Shown: one piece after another, positions 40,601 to 47,404 of the stretch
How positions within the stretch are numbered: position 1 is the stretch's first letter
Layout: the number at the start of each line of letters is the position of its first letter
Assembly (NCBI GenBank): GCA_034509925.1
Contig: CM067530.1
Location: forward strand, 4,852,501 to 4,916,500
Direction: 5' to 3'
DNA length: 64,000 nt
From: Hirudinaria manillensis
Taxonomy: Eukaryota; Annelida; Clitellata; Hirudinida; Hirudinidae
Notes under the pieces: generated by a model
What the model was told of the DNA's origin: nothing
Database searches by the model: none
The model's input: the letters and a program-made list of their open reading frames with translations, nothing else
Made by a program: the position numbers and the translations under genes

Positions 40601-43600
40601 AGGGTAGGTTCTGGGTAATATGATGCAACAAAAATGAAACTGTATTTGTGCACACTAAATAAATCACAATTAGTAGAAATTTTTGTGATGAAAAACTCTT
40701 TTTAAAATTTGTTGTGAATTGTTATCTGAATATAATGCCATTTGGTTAGAGTTGGGCATAAGGAAAGAGAGATCATTGGCATCAAGAGCTTACTTGCAAC
40801 TTATTACATAAGCGCGATAAACCTGTTTAATAATTTGCAGAATAATTGTACAATTACCCAATTTATTAAACAAAATTATTCATATTTGACAAACAACTCA
40901 TGCTTGCTGACTTCCCCTCTTTAATGAAAAGTAACAAATTTTAACATATTGGAAAATATTTTGATAATTTTTCACTTTTTACTTCATTTGATACTGTCAA
41001 ATAAAAACTAGTTTAAGAATTGTCTTCTTTTAGTTTATTTTATGTTGTCATATTTCAAATAAAGTACTTAGTACAAAATAATTAAAAATTAATTTATAAA
41101 ATTGAAAGTGGTCATGTTAACATCTGCTATTATTTATTAAAAACAGGTGGCACTCACACATTAAATCTCAACATCCAACTTTGAGGTTAGAACCATTTCT
41201 GCCACCAGGACAGGCTAGCATCTTGGCCATTACACCATATGACAACACACACAATGCTACTAGATATATGCACTCATGCACAAACAGACATATACCAGAG
41301 TATATGTTCAATAAAAGAGTACAATTACAAACAAAATTATTTTGTATAAAGGTCATGCATTTTAAAACTTACATGTTCGATGAGCACTTTACCACTATTT
41401 CTGATTTCATTTCAGGTAAAAGTTCTAGCCTTGATGGGATAATTTCAAGTATTGGATCTAACTGAGTATCTTTTCCCTAAAACAAAAAATATTTCAAGAG
41501 TTTTACATTCCAGAACACTTATAACATAAAATAGCCTACCATTCTCTTATGCTTATTCATTTTTTTTTCAAGAGGCAGTCTTATTACTCTGAATGTGATG
41601 TTTTGGATCCTACATCCATGGTTGGCAATCTCAAAAGACCTAGTCACAGATGTTTTACACAGCTGGGGACCAAGTTCTATGCAACTCATGAGTTCTGGAT
41701 CAAGTATTACAGTTGAACCCTTTCCCTGGGCTGTCACTTGACAAATCAGGCTTGGAGAATCCTCAATTAATACTTCCAGATTGTCTGAAAAACTGAGTAA
41801 TAAAACCACTGATAAACCACTAAGATAATTGTTCTTGTCATAAGAAATTCCTAAGATATCTGTAAACAAATTATTATTTGTGTTTCTAAACTATGCAAAT
41901 AATTATTGAATATTGATCTTATATGAAATAGGTTTAGCTAATGTAACTAAAAATTGAAATTCACACATGAAGCCTTAGCATAGTTGCAAAATGTTGTTAA
42001 ATGGCAGTTGAGTAGTTTAAATACCATCAAATAATAGGCCATTATCTATATAAATAAAAATGCAATGTTTGTTTGTAATGTGCAAATGTTCTCTGAAAGT
42101 AGCTTTGAAATTTTGACACAACATAGTGCTCCTCTTCAGAGGAGTGTTTGTATATAGGTTTCATATATATGTCACAACTATATCATGTAAAAATACTCTT
42201 TTTTCGAAAATCCTGCCATCTTGCCACGATAACGTCACGGCCTAATCTATGTAAATAAACTTTAGTGAGACATTAACAAGCTTAAACTATCGTAACCATC
42301 AAGCATTGTGAAATTGTAAAAATAAACATATTAGAAAATTTCTTTCTTATAAAATTAATCAGACCGAGCCACAGCAACGCGTGGCTGGGCACCACTAGTA
42401 ATGTATAAAGGCTCAAGAATTATATACATGCTCATTCAAAAAATATCTTCTAACCTCAATGAGTCATTCAAATTGACCATCACATCCAAAAAGAGTTTTT
42501 CTTCAGGTGGAATGACTCCTTCACTTGGATTAACAAAGAAAATCCCATTGTTTTTTGACTAAAAGAAATGTTTCTTAATTATTTTCATAATATACAGTAG
42601 TGTGTAACAATTCATCTACATTAAAATTTTTAAGTCATCTTTAATAAAAGTAAAATTACCAATTGAGCCTTAAATAATGCAGGTATAGGGGAATGGTTAT
42701 GTAAGACAAGTGACTTTGAAACTAGTGTGAGAACAGAAACAATGCCCCAATCAAGATATTCATGAGAGATTGTAACCACAGGGCCTTCTCCTTTGCATCT
42801 AACTCGAATCTGTTTTGTGTCATAAATTATTAAAGCATTTAGAAGGAATTATCCTAAAAATAAACATCTTTTTCCCTTTAACTGAATTAATGATAAAGAA
42901 TTAATACTTCAAGAGGCTGATTTGATCCAGGAAGAAAAATATGAACTATATCTTGAATTTCCTTGGTGTGTTTGGCAATAACAGTAAGGGGGATATTGGC
43001 ATAACTGAGAGATTCTATAATCCCCTGAGAATTCATCACCATAAAAAAAATATGTAATCTCCATTATGAAAATAATATCAATCGTATAACAAAAAAGACA
43101 TATCAAAAAAACAAACTATACATTCTTTGTATCAATTAAAAATTAATAATAATGGTAATGTTGGGATCTCACCTCAGGTATGGAACTGAAGCAATTCAAG
43201 AAATCTGTCTCTAATTTACTAATTATGTACTTCCCAGGTAAATCAGAATCATTTTGTAGTTTAATATTCTTGGTGACAGGAAAATTTTTAGGAATGGAAT
43301 CATAAGCCAATGTAGGAGTAAGAACTTTGATAAGTGGCAAAATGCATCTGATCAAAAGTTAATATTTTATAATTAAATAATCAAGCAACTCAACACTAAC
43401 TACAAACAAAACTAATACCTAGCCCTAATAGGGATTGAAAAGGCAGAGTCCTTTACACGAATGATGTCCAAAATAAGATGACACTGATACGACTGAGGCT
43501 GCTTTGGCTGAAATGTGACTGACACTTCAACATTTGACTGAGGAACCAAAGCACCATATTGTGGCTCAACTTGGAATGCTGAAATTATTTATTCTTATTG

Positions 43601-46600
43601 AGCTATTTCAAGGCAAAAATGTCAAATAAGAAAGCCCAACCATCATCGTCATCATCATCATCATCATTTATAGACTTTTGTGGAAGAGATGCTTGAAAAT
43701 CATCAGTGATTCTTATTTGAAAATCAATTGACATGGGAGACATGTTAAATAAGTGAAGTCGACCCGTTTTCTCAAAACCTTTTCAAATATAAAAATAAAT
43801 AAATAATATTATAAGGCTACCATATTTTTTTCATATTAAATCATGAAGTTGATATTTTAGGATTATTAATTTTTAGTAATTTAAAAATGGTCCACAAGCT
43901 TTTTTTTCAAATTCAATATTGCACAAGATTTCATTTTGTTCCTTTTAAAGAAAAGCAACACTTGTGCCAAATTTGAAGTGTTTTGGACAATATTTAGAGG
44001 AGCTTATGTGCTTTGTAGTCAGGCAAAAAACATTTCTGCATATAAATTTGGACCACACATTGGACCATATATTGCAAAGCTAACAGAAAAAGAGATTTAC
44101 CACCTAGAGACATTGTTTCAAAGTCGATCTGGTCAACATCAAATGAAACAGAAGGAGCTTCTATTGATCCCCTGATTGAATGAATTAAAAAATTAATGAA
44201 AGTGAATGAATTAGAAACAGTTAATTCTCCACCTGACGATTAACTGCAGAGGTTCAACTAAGCTTCCCACTTTCAAAAATAGCGTATGTCTAAAAGGCCC
44301 TAAGATATTTCTGGTAAAAGTTATTTGTAACATCCGGCAGCTTTCTTGGTTCACTGTTCCGTTCACTGGATTTATTTCAAAGCAGGACCTTTCATGGTTT
44401 TCCAATGATATTCACATCATTTTTACATTTATAATTGATTAAATGAAAACAAGGCATAATAGCTTTTAAAATAAACAATAAATAATTATATTTGTGCAAT
44501 AGTATGAGTAATATCAAGATACAAATAAAGAAAATCTTCTTTTCTATATAACCAACCCCAGTTCAGAATTATCTTCTTGCAGGCAAAAACCAGCATCAAT
44601 TGGCCCCTTATTGCATAAAACAACTTCATAAATATTTTTAGATCCTATAAGGACACTGCCAATCTCAAGAAGTTTATTTGAAAACTCTAGAGTTGGCCCT
44701 ATTGCATAGCCTAAAAAAGAATAATAATGACATCTTGATGTATCTGGAATGTGATTCTTTTTTTTTAAATAATTACCTTTTATAGTTAGAGGTAATCTTG
44801 ATTCTCTCCCTTCCACATCACAATAAATAGTTTTATTCCATTCCCCAGCTTCATTTGGCTTAAATGTAATTTTCATAGCCATGCTAGATTTTGGCCAGAT
44901 GTGTCCTTCCATTGGATCAATACATAAAATTTCTTGAGAAAAGTCTGATAAACTTCTCAATTCCTGAAAATATGGAATGTTTAAGATACCTTTCCAAATA
45001 CTTTTTAAAAAATCTCTTAGCTCATTAACTTGTTGAGGATGGCTTTGAGCCAGGAATTTGGTAGGTTCAGCATCCTCAAACACAGAATTATTCATCAGTC
45101 TTGAAAGTTCAGAATTCTTTGCTGACCTGATCAATTGTTTTTTTATCATAAATAGTAATTATGTTATAATTACCATATTTTAACATGAGTATGTATATGG
45201 AACCCTTAATTTTAGACTTCAAATTTTTTAATGAATAATTTAATATTACATATATTATATTCCTTATTATGTTAAAATGCAGTGGATTTAAATTTTTGGC
45301 TTAAAAGAAAATCTATACTAACATATTTCTGTGCATTTCTTCTTCTTGAAGTGTAGCAAATGGAGTCCACTTAAATGATGCAACTATATCAGACCTGTTT
45401 AACAGCAACACATTCTTGGTGACTGGCATGTTGACATAGGTACTATCCATTTTTAGAACATTTCTTTCTAATCTCACAGATACATCATCACTCATCCCAA
45501 ATAATTCAACAAGTACTTCTTCACCTGAACAACAAGAAATGATTGCTATAATCTTTTTGAGTAATTTAATATGTAAAATTCAAATTTTTGAAAAGTACAT
45601 GTTTTCCTTGTGAATTTCACAACTTTGTAAAATTATGACTTTGCATGATTGCTAGATAATTACATAAAATGTTTAGTTTGTTGTGATTATTTAGAAAAAT
45701 TATTTAATCATGTCAACATGATTTAAACATCATTTGAAGTGGCATTAACAGCTAATTACTGGCTTTTCAAACTTATATATTGTGTTTCCAGCAAAAATTA
45801 TTTATCTAGAGTCTTGTCAGAAGATTAACAAAATAAAGAAAAATATTCACCCATTCCGTAACTAATAATAAGATCTCCACAATGATTCCCTTTTGATAAT
45901 GGATAGAAACTGAGAGTTACTTGCATATTCTCATTTATGTCCAAGATGCCTGATTTTGGAGATACAGAAAATGGCCTGCAATAAAATTCAAAGTACCCAT
46001 CATAGATTTAATTTTTCAGATAATTTTATTTTTAAGTTTTCTTTTGTTATAAGCATATTTATTGTTTCCAGTTTTTCATCAAGTCTAATCATTAACTTAA
46101 TTAAATAAAATATCTAACTGCCAAGTTCTATTTGTTTTTAATCTTAGTAATTAATTTACCAATTTAAATGGTTCTTACATGTTGGTTTTCAAATCAAAAT
46201 ATGCAGCACAAGTTCCAATGTTTTTAACGAAGATGGTTTTTGAGCTTAAATACTTCACAGGACACAATGGAAAGTCAATTCTATCTGCAAAATCCAGTAT
46301 GGGTCGAGGTCCTAGAGCTCTGATTGCTAATCTAAATTCTTTTCCATCACATTGGTATGTGCAATAATGCTGGTAGTCCTGGTTTAAAAGCAAATTAGTC
46401 ATAAACTATTTAGAAAACTGTTTCATATGCTAGATTTCCATAGTATTCGGGGAAGTATTCTGAATGTGATAAGTGCGTAAATGTGGCTCTCACTTTTGTT
46501 AGAATAAGTGTTTTCACACACATATAAACAAAGAGTACCTTATTCTCATCTGGCATAAACAAAACTTTATAAACAGCAGTTAATCCAGGTCCAATCTTTT

Positions 46601-47195
46601 CTGTTTCGGTGGGAGACACCAATTTAAAATAAGGTGACTCTTCCATCTCAACTTTCAAAAACCTTGGCAACTAATAAATAAATTCCGTAATTTCACAATT
46701 ATAAATTAATTTATAAGCCTTACTTCAGTCACATTCTTAAATGACAGTGGAAGAAATAAAAGAGTATTTGGTGCAAAATTTTTAAAAAGGAGTTTCTTGG
46801 GAAATGGCTGAAAAATCAGTTCTTCCTGAGCTAAGGGATACTGGAACAAAATTTAAACGTAAGTTTTCAATAAAGCCAGTATTATGCTTAGGTTCTTTAT
46901 AATTAAATATAATATGAAATATATATGAAAATTTACGAGTTTCATCCTCTTCTGCCTTTGGATTTCCAACCATTGACAAGTAGTACCTTGCACATTTTTC
47001 ATGTACATAGATGGACTCAAGATTTTCTTGAATTAAATTTTTAGAGAATTAAAGAGTTCATCCATCATAGTAGCTGCACAAAGTACTTACCGCTTTCCCT
47101 AACTGTTCACATTTCCATTCGGAATCATTTTCAATAACCATTTTACAGAGATTAAGCTTTTCGCTACTTGTTAAACCCTCGCGGACCAAAGCCAT
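9501..47195 (-). CDS. HYDIN: HYDIN, axonemal central-pair protein, complete gene (85 exons)
   Basis: HYDIN is a very large protein of the C2 projection of the ciliary central pair, built almost entirely of repeated ASH/MSP-type beta domains. It is needed for normal ciliary bending. From the ATG at 47195 to the TAG at 9501-9503, 85 exons can be joined with every splice phase compatible, giving 14,391 nt (4,796 residues); the vertebrate protein is about 5,100. The signature tracts appear in the known order: an N-terminal ASH region (PRPILDF...FPLCPVKY), a P-loop NTPase-like insert in the middle, a charged linker, LGLNRSGLDIPPPITFSIV, and a C-terminus ending MQWVYYLRGVSP. Exon coordinates are listed in the block entries. 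No in-frame stop breaks the model, so it looks functional. Minor uncertainties are the frame of exon 58 and one optional exon at 29353-29406. The start is chosen because the exon is open, lies immediately after an upstream stop-rich region, and continues in phase into the homologous exons. Confidence 0.95.
9801..11355 (-). other. HYDIN intron 84, nothing recognised
   Basis: A 1.55 kb AT-rich intron between the last two coding exons. I read both strands and saw no exon, RNA or classifiable repeat. Confidence 0.6.
12990..13399 (-). other. HYDIN intron 80
   Basis: About 410 bp of AT-rich intron. No feature seen. Confidence 0.6.
15040..15747 (-). other. HYDIN intron 74
   Basis: About 700 bp of AT-rich intron. 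No feature seen. Confidence 0.6.
16140..16163. repeat. (TA)n microsatellite in HYDIN intron 73
   Basis: A run of alternating TA/AT dinucleotides lies about 35 bp downstream (HYDIN sense) of the GC splice donor of exon 73. Confidence 0.8.
18017..18579 (+). mobile_element. Candidate solo LTR in HYDIN intron 67
   Basis: A 563 bp segment is bounded by TGTCA (18017-18021) and TGACA (18575-18579), matching LTR-type inverted ends. It holds a TATAAAAATG box (about 18308), a GAGAGTGAGAG-rich stretch after it, and AATAAA (about 18482) upstream of the right end: promoter and then polyadenylation signal in LTR order. GC content is visibly higher than the flanking intron. No target-site duplication was found and no coding s‌equence adjoins it, so this would be a solo LTR. 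Confidence 0.45.
18865..23150 (-). CDS. HYDIN: HYDIN exons 57-67 (second ASH array, middle)
   Basis: Exons 22964-23150, 22860-22924, 22673-22793, 20841-21128, 20630-20779, 20338-20556, 20079-20148, 19762-19986, 19353-19699, 19095-19312, 18865-19033. Recognisable segments are FLVYPPSGIIEAGSQASINV, SLIFEEHYIEMN, ERRFIFNNLFIGSIATARFK, DSNLIFEIFGDGVLPYLRVL, FNALHFGECGIDESQTLSF, LKDWDDRCKVVHWMEM and IESEPEPPYGEM. Exon 58 is the weakest: it is open in two frames, and phase favours the one joining exon 59 at 22793, while the other frame reads more like vertebrate HYDIN. The exon 66 acceptor (19312) is two bases inside the first AG. Confidence 0.87.
21240..22500 (+). mobile_element. RLE-class non-LTR retrotransposon relic in HYDIN intron 59 (copy G)
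   Basis: Read on the + strand in broken frames, the piece shows FVLLPRLLWLQV followed by VEEMKNKINRRTRKWQE (the post-RT region, compare LLPRLLWLIAIYEI in copy B). Further on it shows KAFLIRLAYDLSFSYQFAEA, the spacer domain upstream of the Cys/His motif. There are many stops and frameshifts. The orientation is opposite to HYDIN. The assignment rests on these two short blocks, so the limits are approximate. Confidence 0.6.
22550..22640. repeat. Compound (TA)n-(TG)n-(CG/TG) microsatellite
   Basis: An alternating AT tract (about 22550-22588) passes into TATG and then a TG run, ending with TGCG units at about 22640. It lies about 33 bp from the exon 59 donor of HYDIN. This type of tract can adopt non-B DNA and is likely length-variable. 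Confidence 0.9.
23216..26360 (-). CDS. HYDIN: HYDIN exons 45-56 (second ASH array, first part)
   Basis: Exons 26305-26360, 26101-26247, 25867-26015, 25388-25591, 25154-25330, 24965-25084, 24589-24748, 24320-24489, 24030-24231, 23703-23802, 23546-23645, 23216-23467. Very characteristic tracts are ALGLNRSGLDIPPPITFSIV, SRWIIPAMSDISVKVKFRSE, NTFDFGPLLVGKSREK, LLPVAWKLMGLDGLGKEFNV, ENIFISAEAYDVALDISF, GGLDFGLTKVGEE and NRVTDKLFSIDTLTG. Residue-level agreement with vertebrate HYDIN is highest here. Exon 48 is mostly a polar, low-complexity insert. Confidence 0.92.
26620..32124 (-). CDS. HYDIN: HYDIN exons 38-44 (P-loop NTPase-like domain and charged linker)
   Basis: Exons 31963-32124, 31696-31860, 31411-31457, 31055-31205, 30837-31013, 30034-30175, 26620-26744. 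Joining exons 38 and 39 (phase 1) creates a Walker A motif, GAPKSGKS, after GIVIFVH. It is followed by LSQALALNFGAAVLTLDGVI, matching the adenylate-kinase-like insert known in HYDIN. Exon 42 gives GVIFDGLDSLF, a Walker-B-like strand and helix, then LLCLLKAVGKRQFIYAI. Exon 43 is highly charged (EQEMMSLKHLNELSEDDFD...). Exon 44 has ISNIFEFWDQVSGSL, matching the vertebrate segment before the second ASH array. A further phase-compatible charged exon is possible at 29353-29406. The junction of exons 41 and 42 was set by phase. Confidence 0.85.
27340..28345 (+). mobile_element. RLE-class non-LTR retrotransposon relic in HYDIN intron 43 (copy B)
   Basis: On the + strand, RT-domain remnants are readable: GVAMGCAISTILFVLAVQ, then PIKSFIGDTILIT, where the catalytic F-x-D-D has become F-I-G-D. 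Next come LLPRLLWLIAIYEIDLSSIE, FSCRIRIWLGFPPRL and LPLRSIVKEYKIGKIQTQ. The piece ends near ggggatatctgaggattcc, resembling the 3'-terminal box of other copies, so the nuclease region is deleted. Frames are interrupted and it is not functional. It is antisense to HYDIN. Confidence 0.8.
28346..29352 (-). other. HYDIN intron 43, remainder
   Basis: AT-rich intronic DNA between retroelement copy B and the optional exon 43b. Nothing classifiable. The flanks 26745-27339 and 29407-30033 of the same intron also look featureless, apart from an AT-only microsatellite near 26755-26810. Confidence 0.5.
29353..29406 (-). CDS. HYDIN: Candidate extra HYDIN linker exon (43b)
   Basis: A 54 nt open segment is flanked by an AG acceptor (29407-29408 on +) and a GTGAGA donor. 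It would insert NEELERSKHEKDEKEDK without disturbing the frame (phase 2 to 2) between exons 43 and 44, inside an otherwise 3.3 kb intron. The composition fits the charged HYDIN linker. It is not required by the model and could be a chance open stretch or an alternative exon. Confidence 0.4.
32188..35403 (-). CDS. HYDIN: HYDIN exons 29-37 (ASH array leading to the NTPase-like domain)
   Basis: Exons 35312-35403, 35061-35228, 34855-34960, 34269-34457, 34040-34213, 33564-33803, 32460-32562, 32314-32388, 32188-32241. Tracts include YLVDFGTLTMTTIASKVIRV, NVQVKFTPKTE, ELLEFGPVLPNSEGDIKN, and FNDLMLPPRRPGEGLPP, which corresponds to the vertebrate LLLPPRNPGEKLPP segment. Exon 33 contains a Gly/His/Lys-rich stretch (KPGHGHGKPGKIGH) that I do not recall from vertebrate HYDIN. 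Exons 36-37 are short, polar and probably unstructured. Confidence 0.87.
32760..33250 (-). mobile_element. 3' end of RLE retrotransposon family (tail copy) in HYDIN intron 34
   Basis: On the minus strand this piece has several diverged units of the type ggccaa.gagagcc spaced about 50-70 bp apart. It then has the block ctgacagggacatctggctg followed by atcactgg.ttggcccactcc and a gagg.tcct terminus. The same order is found after the coding part of copy D. It is a 5'-truncated insertion with no coding capacity. Confidence 0.65.
35599..40171 (-). CDS. HYDIN: HYDIN exons 20-28 (ASH-domain array)
   Basis: Exons 40021-40171, 39741-39881, 39435-39563, 38982-39228, 38855-38925, 37437-37685, 36210-36419, 36003-36122, 35599-35856. 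Recognisable HYDIN tracts are YYPNLNMDISSMNFGCI, then ISHVEILLIENKAVREKEL (small exon 24), PSIEEVSNI (end of exon 25), EIVTFVFYGYPYIHCLTKAI and FISYEFDSHDIDYGY. Exon 25 carries a polar, poorly conserved segment (SSLSDKKEDICK...). Its donor GTTCAA is unusual but is required by phase. Retroelement copy C lies antisense... in fact in the same minus orientation, in the intron between exons 24 and 25. Confidence 0.88.
36420..37436 (-). other. HYDIN intron 25, nothing recognised
   Basis: A 1 kb AT-rich intron. It contains only a short TTTC repeat near 36546-36564. No coding block seen on either strand. Confidence 0.55.
37850..38480 (-). mobile_element. RLE-class non-LTR retrotransposon relic in HYDIN intron 24 (copy C)
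   Basis: On the minus strand (same orientation as HYDIN) the RT palm is recognisable: a degraded piece like SYGRCWKLII, then an ILTLQFLLKAAV segment, then SPIKTFVDDAIL, the F-x-D-D catalytic box with both aspartates intact. The 138-codon open stretch 37931-38344 is a remnant of this RT, not a host gene. It is truncated on both sides. Confidence 0.7.
40172..41372 (-). other. HYDIN intron 19
   Basis: A 1.2 kb intron. Apart from the tRNA-like segment at 41175-41250 I see nothing definable; the open stretch at 40328-40618 lacks any protein signature. Confidence 0.5.
41175..41250 (-). repeat. tRNA-derived SINE-like head
   Basis: On the minus strand the segment reads like a degraded tRNA: an A-box-like tgtaatggccaagatgc, then a B-box-like atggttctaacctc about 30 bp later, with a partial anticodon arm between. 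The end of the acceptor stem and the CCA region are not recognisable, so this is a SINE head or old tRNA pseudogene, not a working tRNA. Confidence 0.4.
41373..44388 (-). CDS. HYDIN: HYDIN exons 10-19 (ASH-domain array)
   Basis: Exons 44233-44388, 44104-44171, 43641-43778, 43419-43578, 43173-43347, 42908-43024, 42660-42809, 42455-42558, 41540-41792, 41373-41476. Typical ASH strands include ITFTRNILGPFRHTLFLKVG, FQVEPQYGALVPQSNVEVSV, KNIKLQNDSDLPGKYIISK and FFVNPSEGVIPPEEKLFLDV. Exon 12 ends in a run of aspartates from a GAT repeat. Exon 18 begins inside a longer open frame; its acceptor at 41792 is fixed by splice phase (AG|T). The intron between exons 17 and 18 contains the Helitron. Confidence 0.88.
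42045..42398 (+). mobile_element. Non-autonomous Helitron (354 bp)
   Basis: The element starts TCTATATAAATAAAAATG, a 5' end typical of animal Helitrons, and ends ...GGGCACCACTAG. Twelve bases before the terminal CTAG ends there is a hairpin with a 6 bp stem, AGCCAC (42367-42372) pairing with GTGGCT (42381-42386), and an 8 nt loop. The flanking bases are A (42044) and T (42399), the A|T insertion site Helitrons use. It has no Rep/helicase coding and is therefore non-autonomous. It lies in the intron between HYDIN exons 17 and 18. Confidence 0.85.
43641..43667. repeat. (ATC)n trinucleotide repeat inside HYDIN exon 12
   Basis: A catcatcgtcatcatcatca run at the 3' edge of exon 12 encodes consecutive Asp residues in HYDIN and directly abuts the splice donor at 43640. 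Confidence 0.85.
44557..47195 (-). CDS. HYDIN: HYDIN exons 1-9 (N-terminus and first ASH domains)
   Basis: Exons 47091-47195, 46937-47026, 46724-46840, 46539-46670, 46179-46378, 45851-45975, 45323-45524, 44777-45126, 44557-44710. Exon 2 gives KILSPSMYMKN. Exons 3-5 carry the first ASH-like domain (ELIFQPFPKKLLFKNFAPNT; LTAVYKVLFMPDENK; IRALGPRPILDF). Exons 7-8 contain NRSDIVASFKWTPFATLQEEE and an alpha-helical insert before IDPMEGHIWPKSSMAMKITF. Exons 8-9 read RESRLPLTIKG / YAIGPTLEFSNKLLEIG. This order is the same as in vertebrate HYDIN. Exon 8 (350 nt) is the longest in the 5' half. Confidence 0.9.
45525..45850 (-). other. HYDIN intron 6
   Basis: About 325 bp of AT-rich intron with nothing recognisable. 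Confidence 0.6.
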
Positions 47196-47404
47196 TTTAT
47201 CTCAGACTGAAACAACTGTTGTCGGATTCCAATGGCAACGCTGTAATGGTTGCGGTATAACAATATTTAAGATTTAAAAAATTACAAGTTATTTTATTTA
47301 CAAATTAAAAAACACATAAAAATCACTTTATTTTGTCACTGCTTTATGAAAATTGTAAAAGCGTATAATTTTACACAAAGCCCCTGACACAAGGTTCATT
47401 ATGC
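47196..47404 (-). promoter_or_regulatory. HYDIN 5' flank / presumed promoter
   Basis: Only about 210 bp separate the HYDIN start codon from the GC-richer retroelement copy D. Unless a 5' UTR intron jumps over the element, the transcription start should be here. No TATA box is convincing, and I could not identify an RFX-type X-box with certainty. Confidence 0.35.

Noticed and set aside
40328..40618. 96-codon + frame in HYDIN intron 19
   Set aside because: No recognisable domain, no codon or splice support, and it lies in AT-rich intron.
41175..41250. Functional tRNA gene
   Set aside because: The boxes are degenerate and the acceptor stem cannot be formed; kept only as a SINE-like head.
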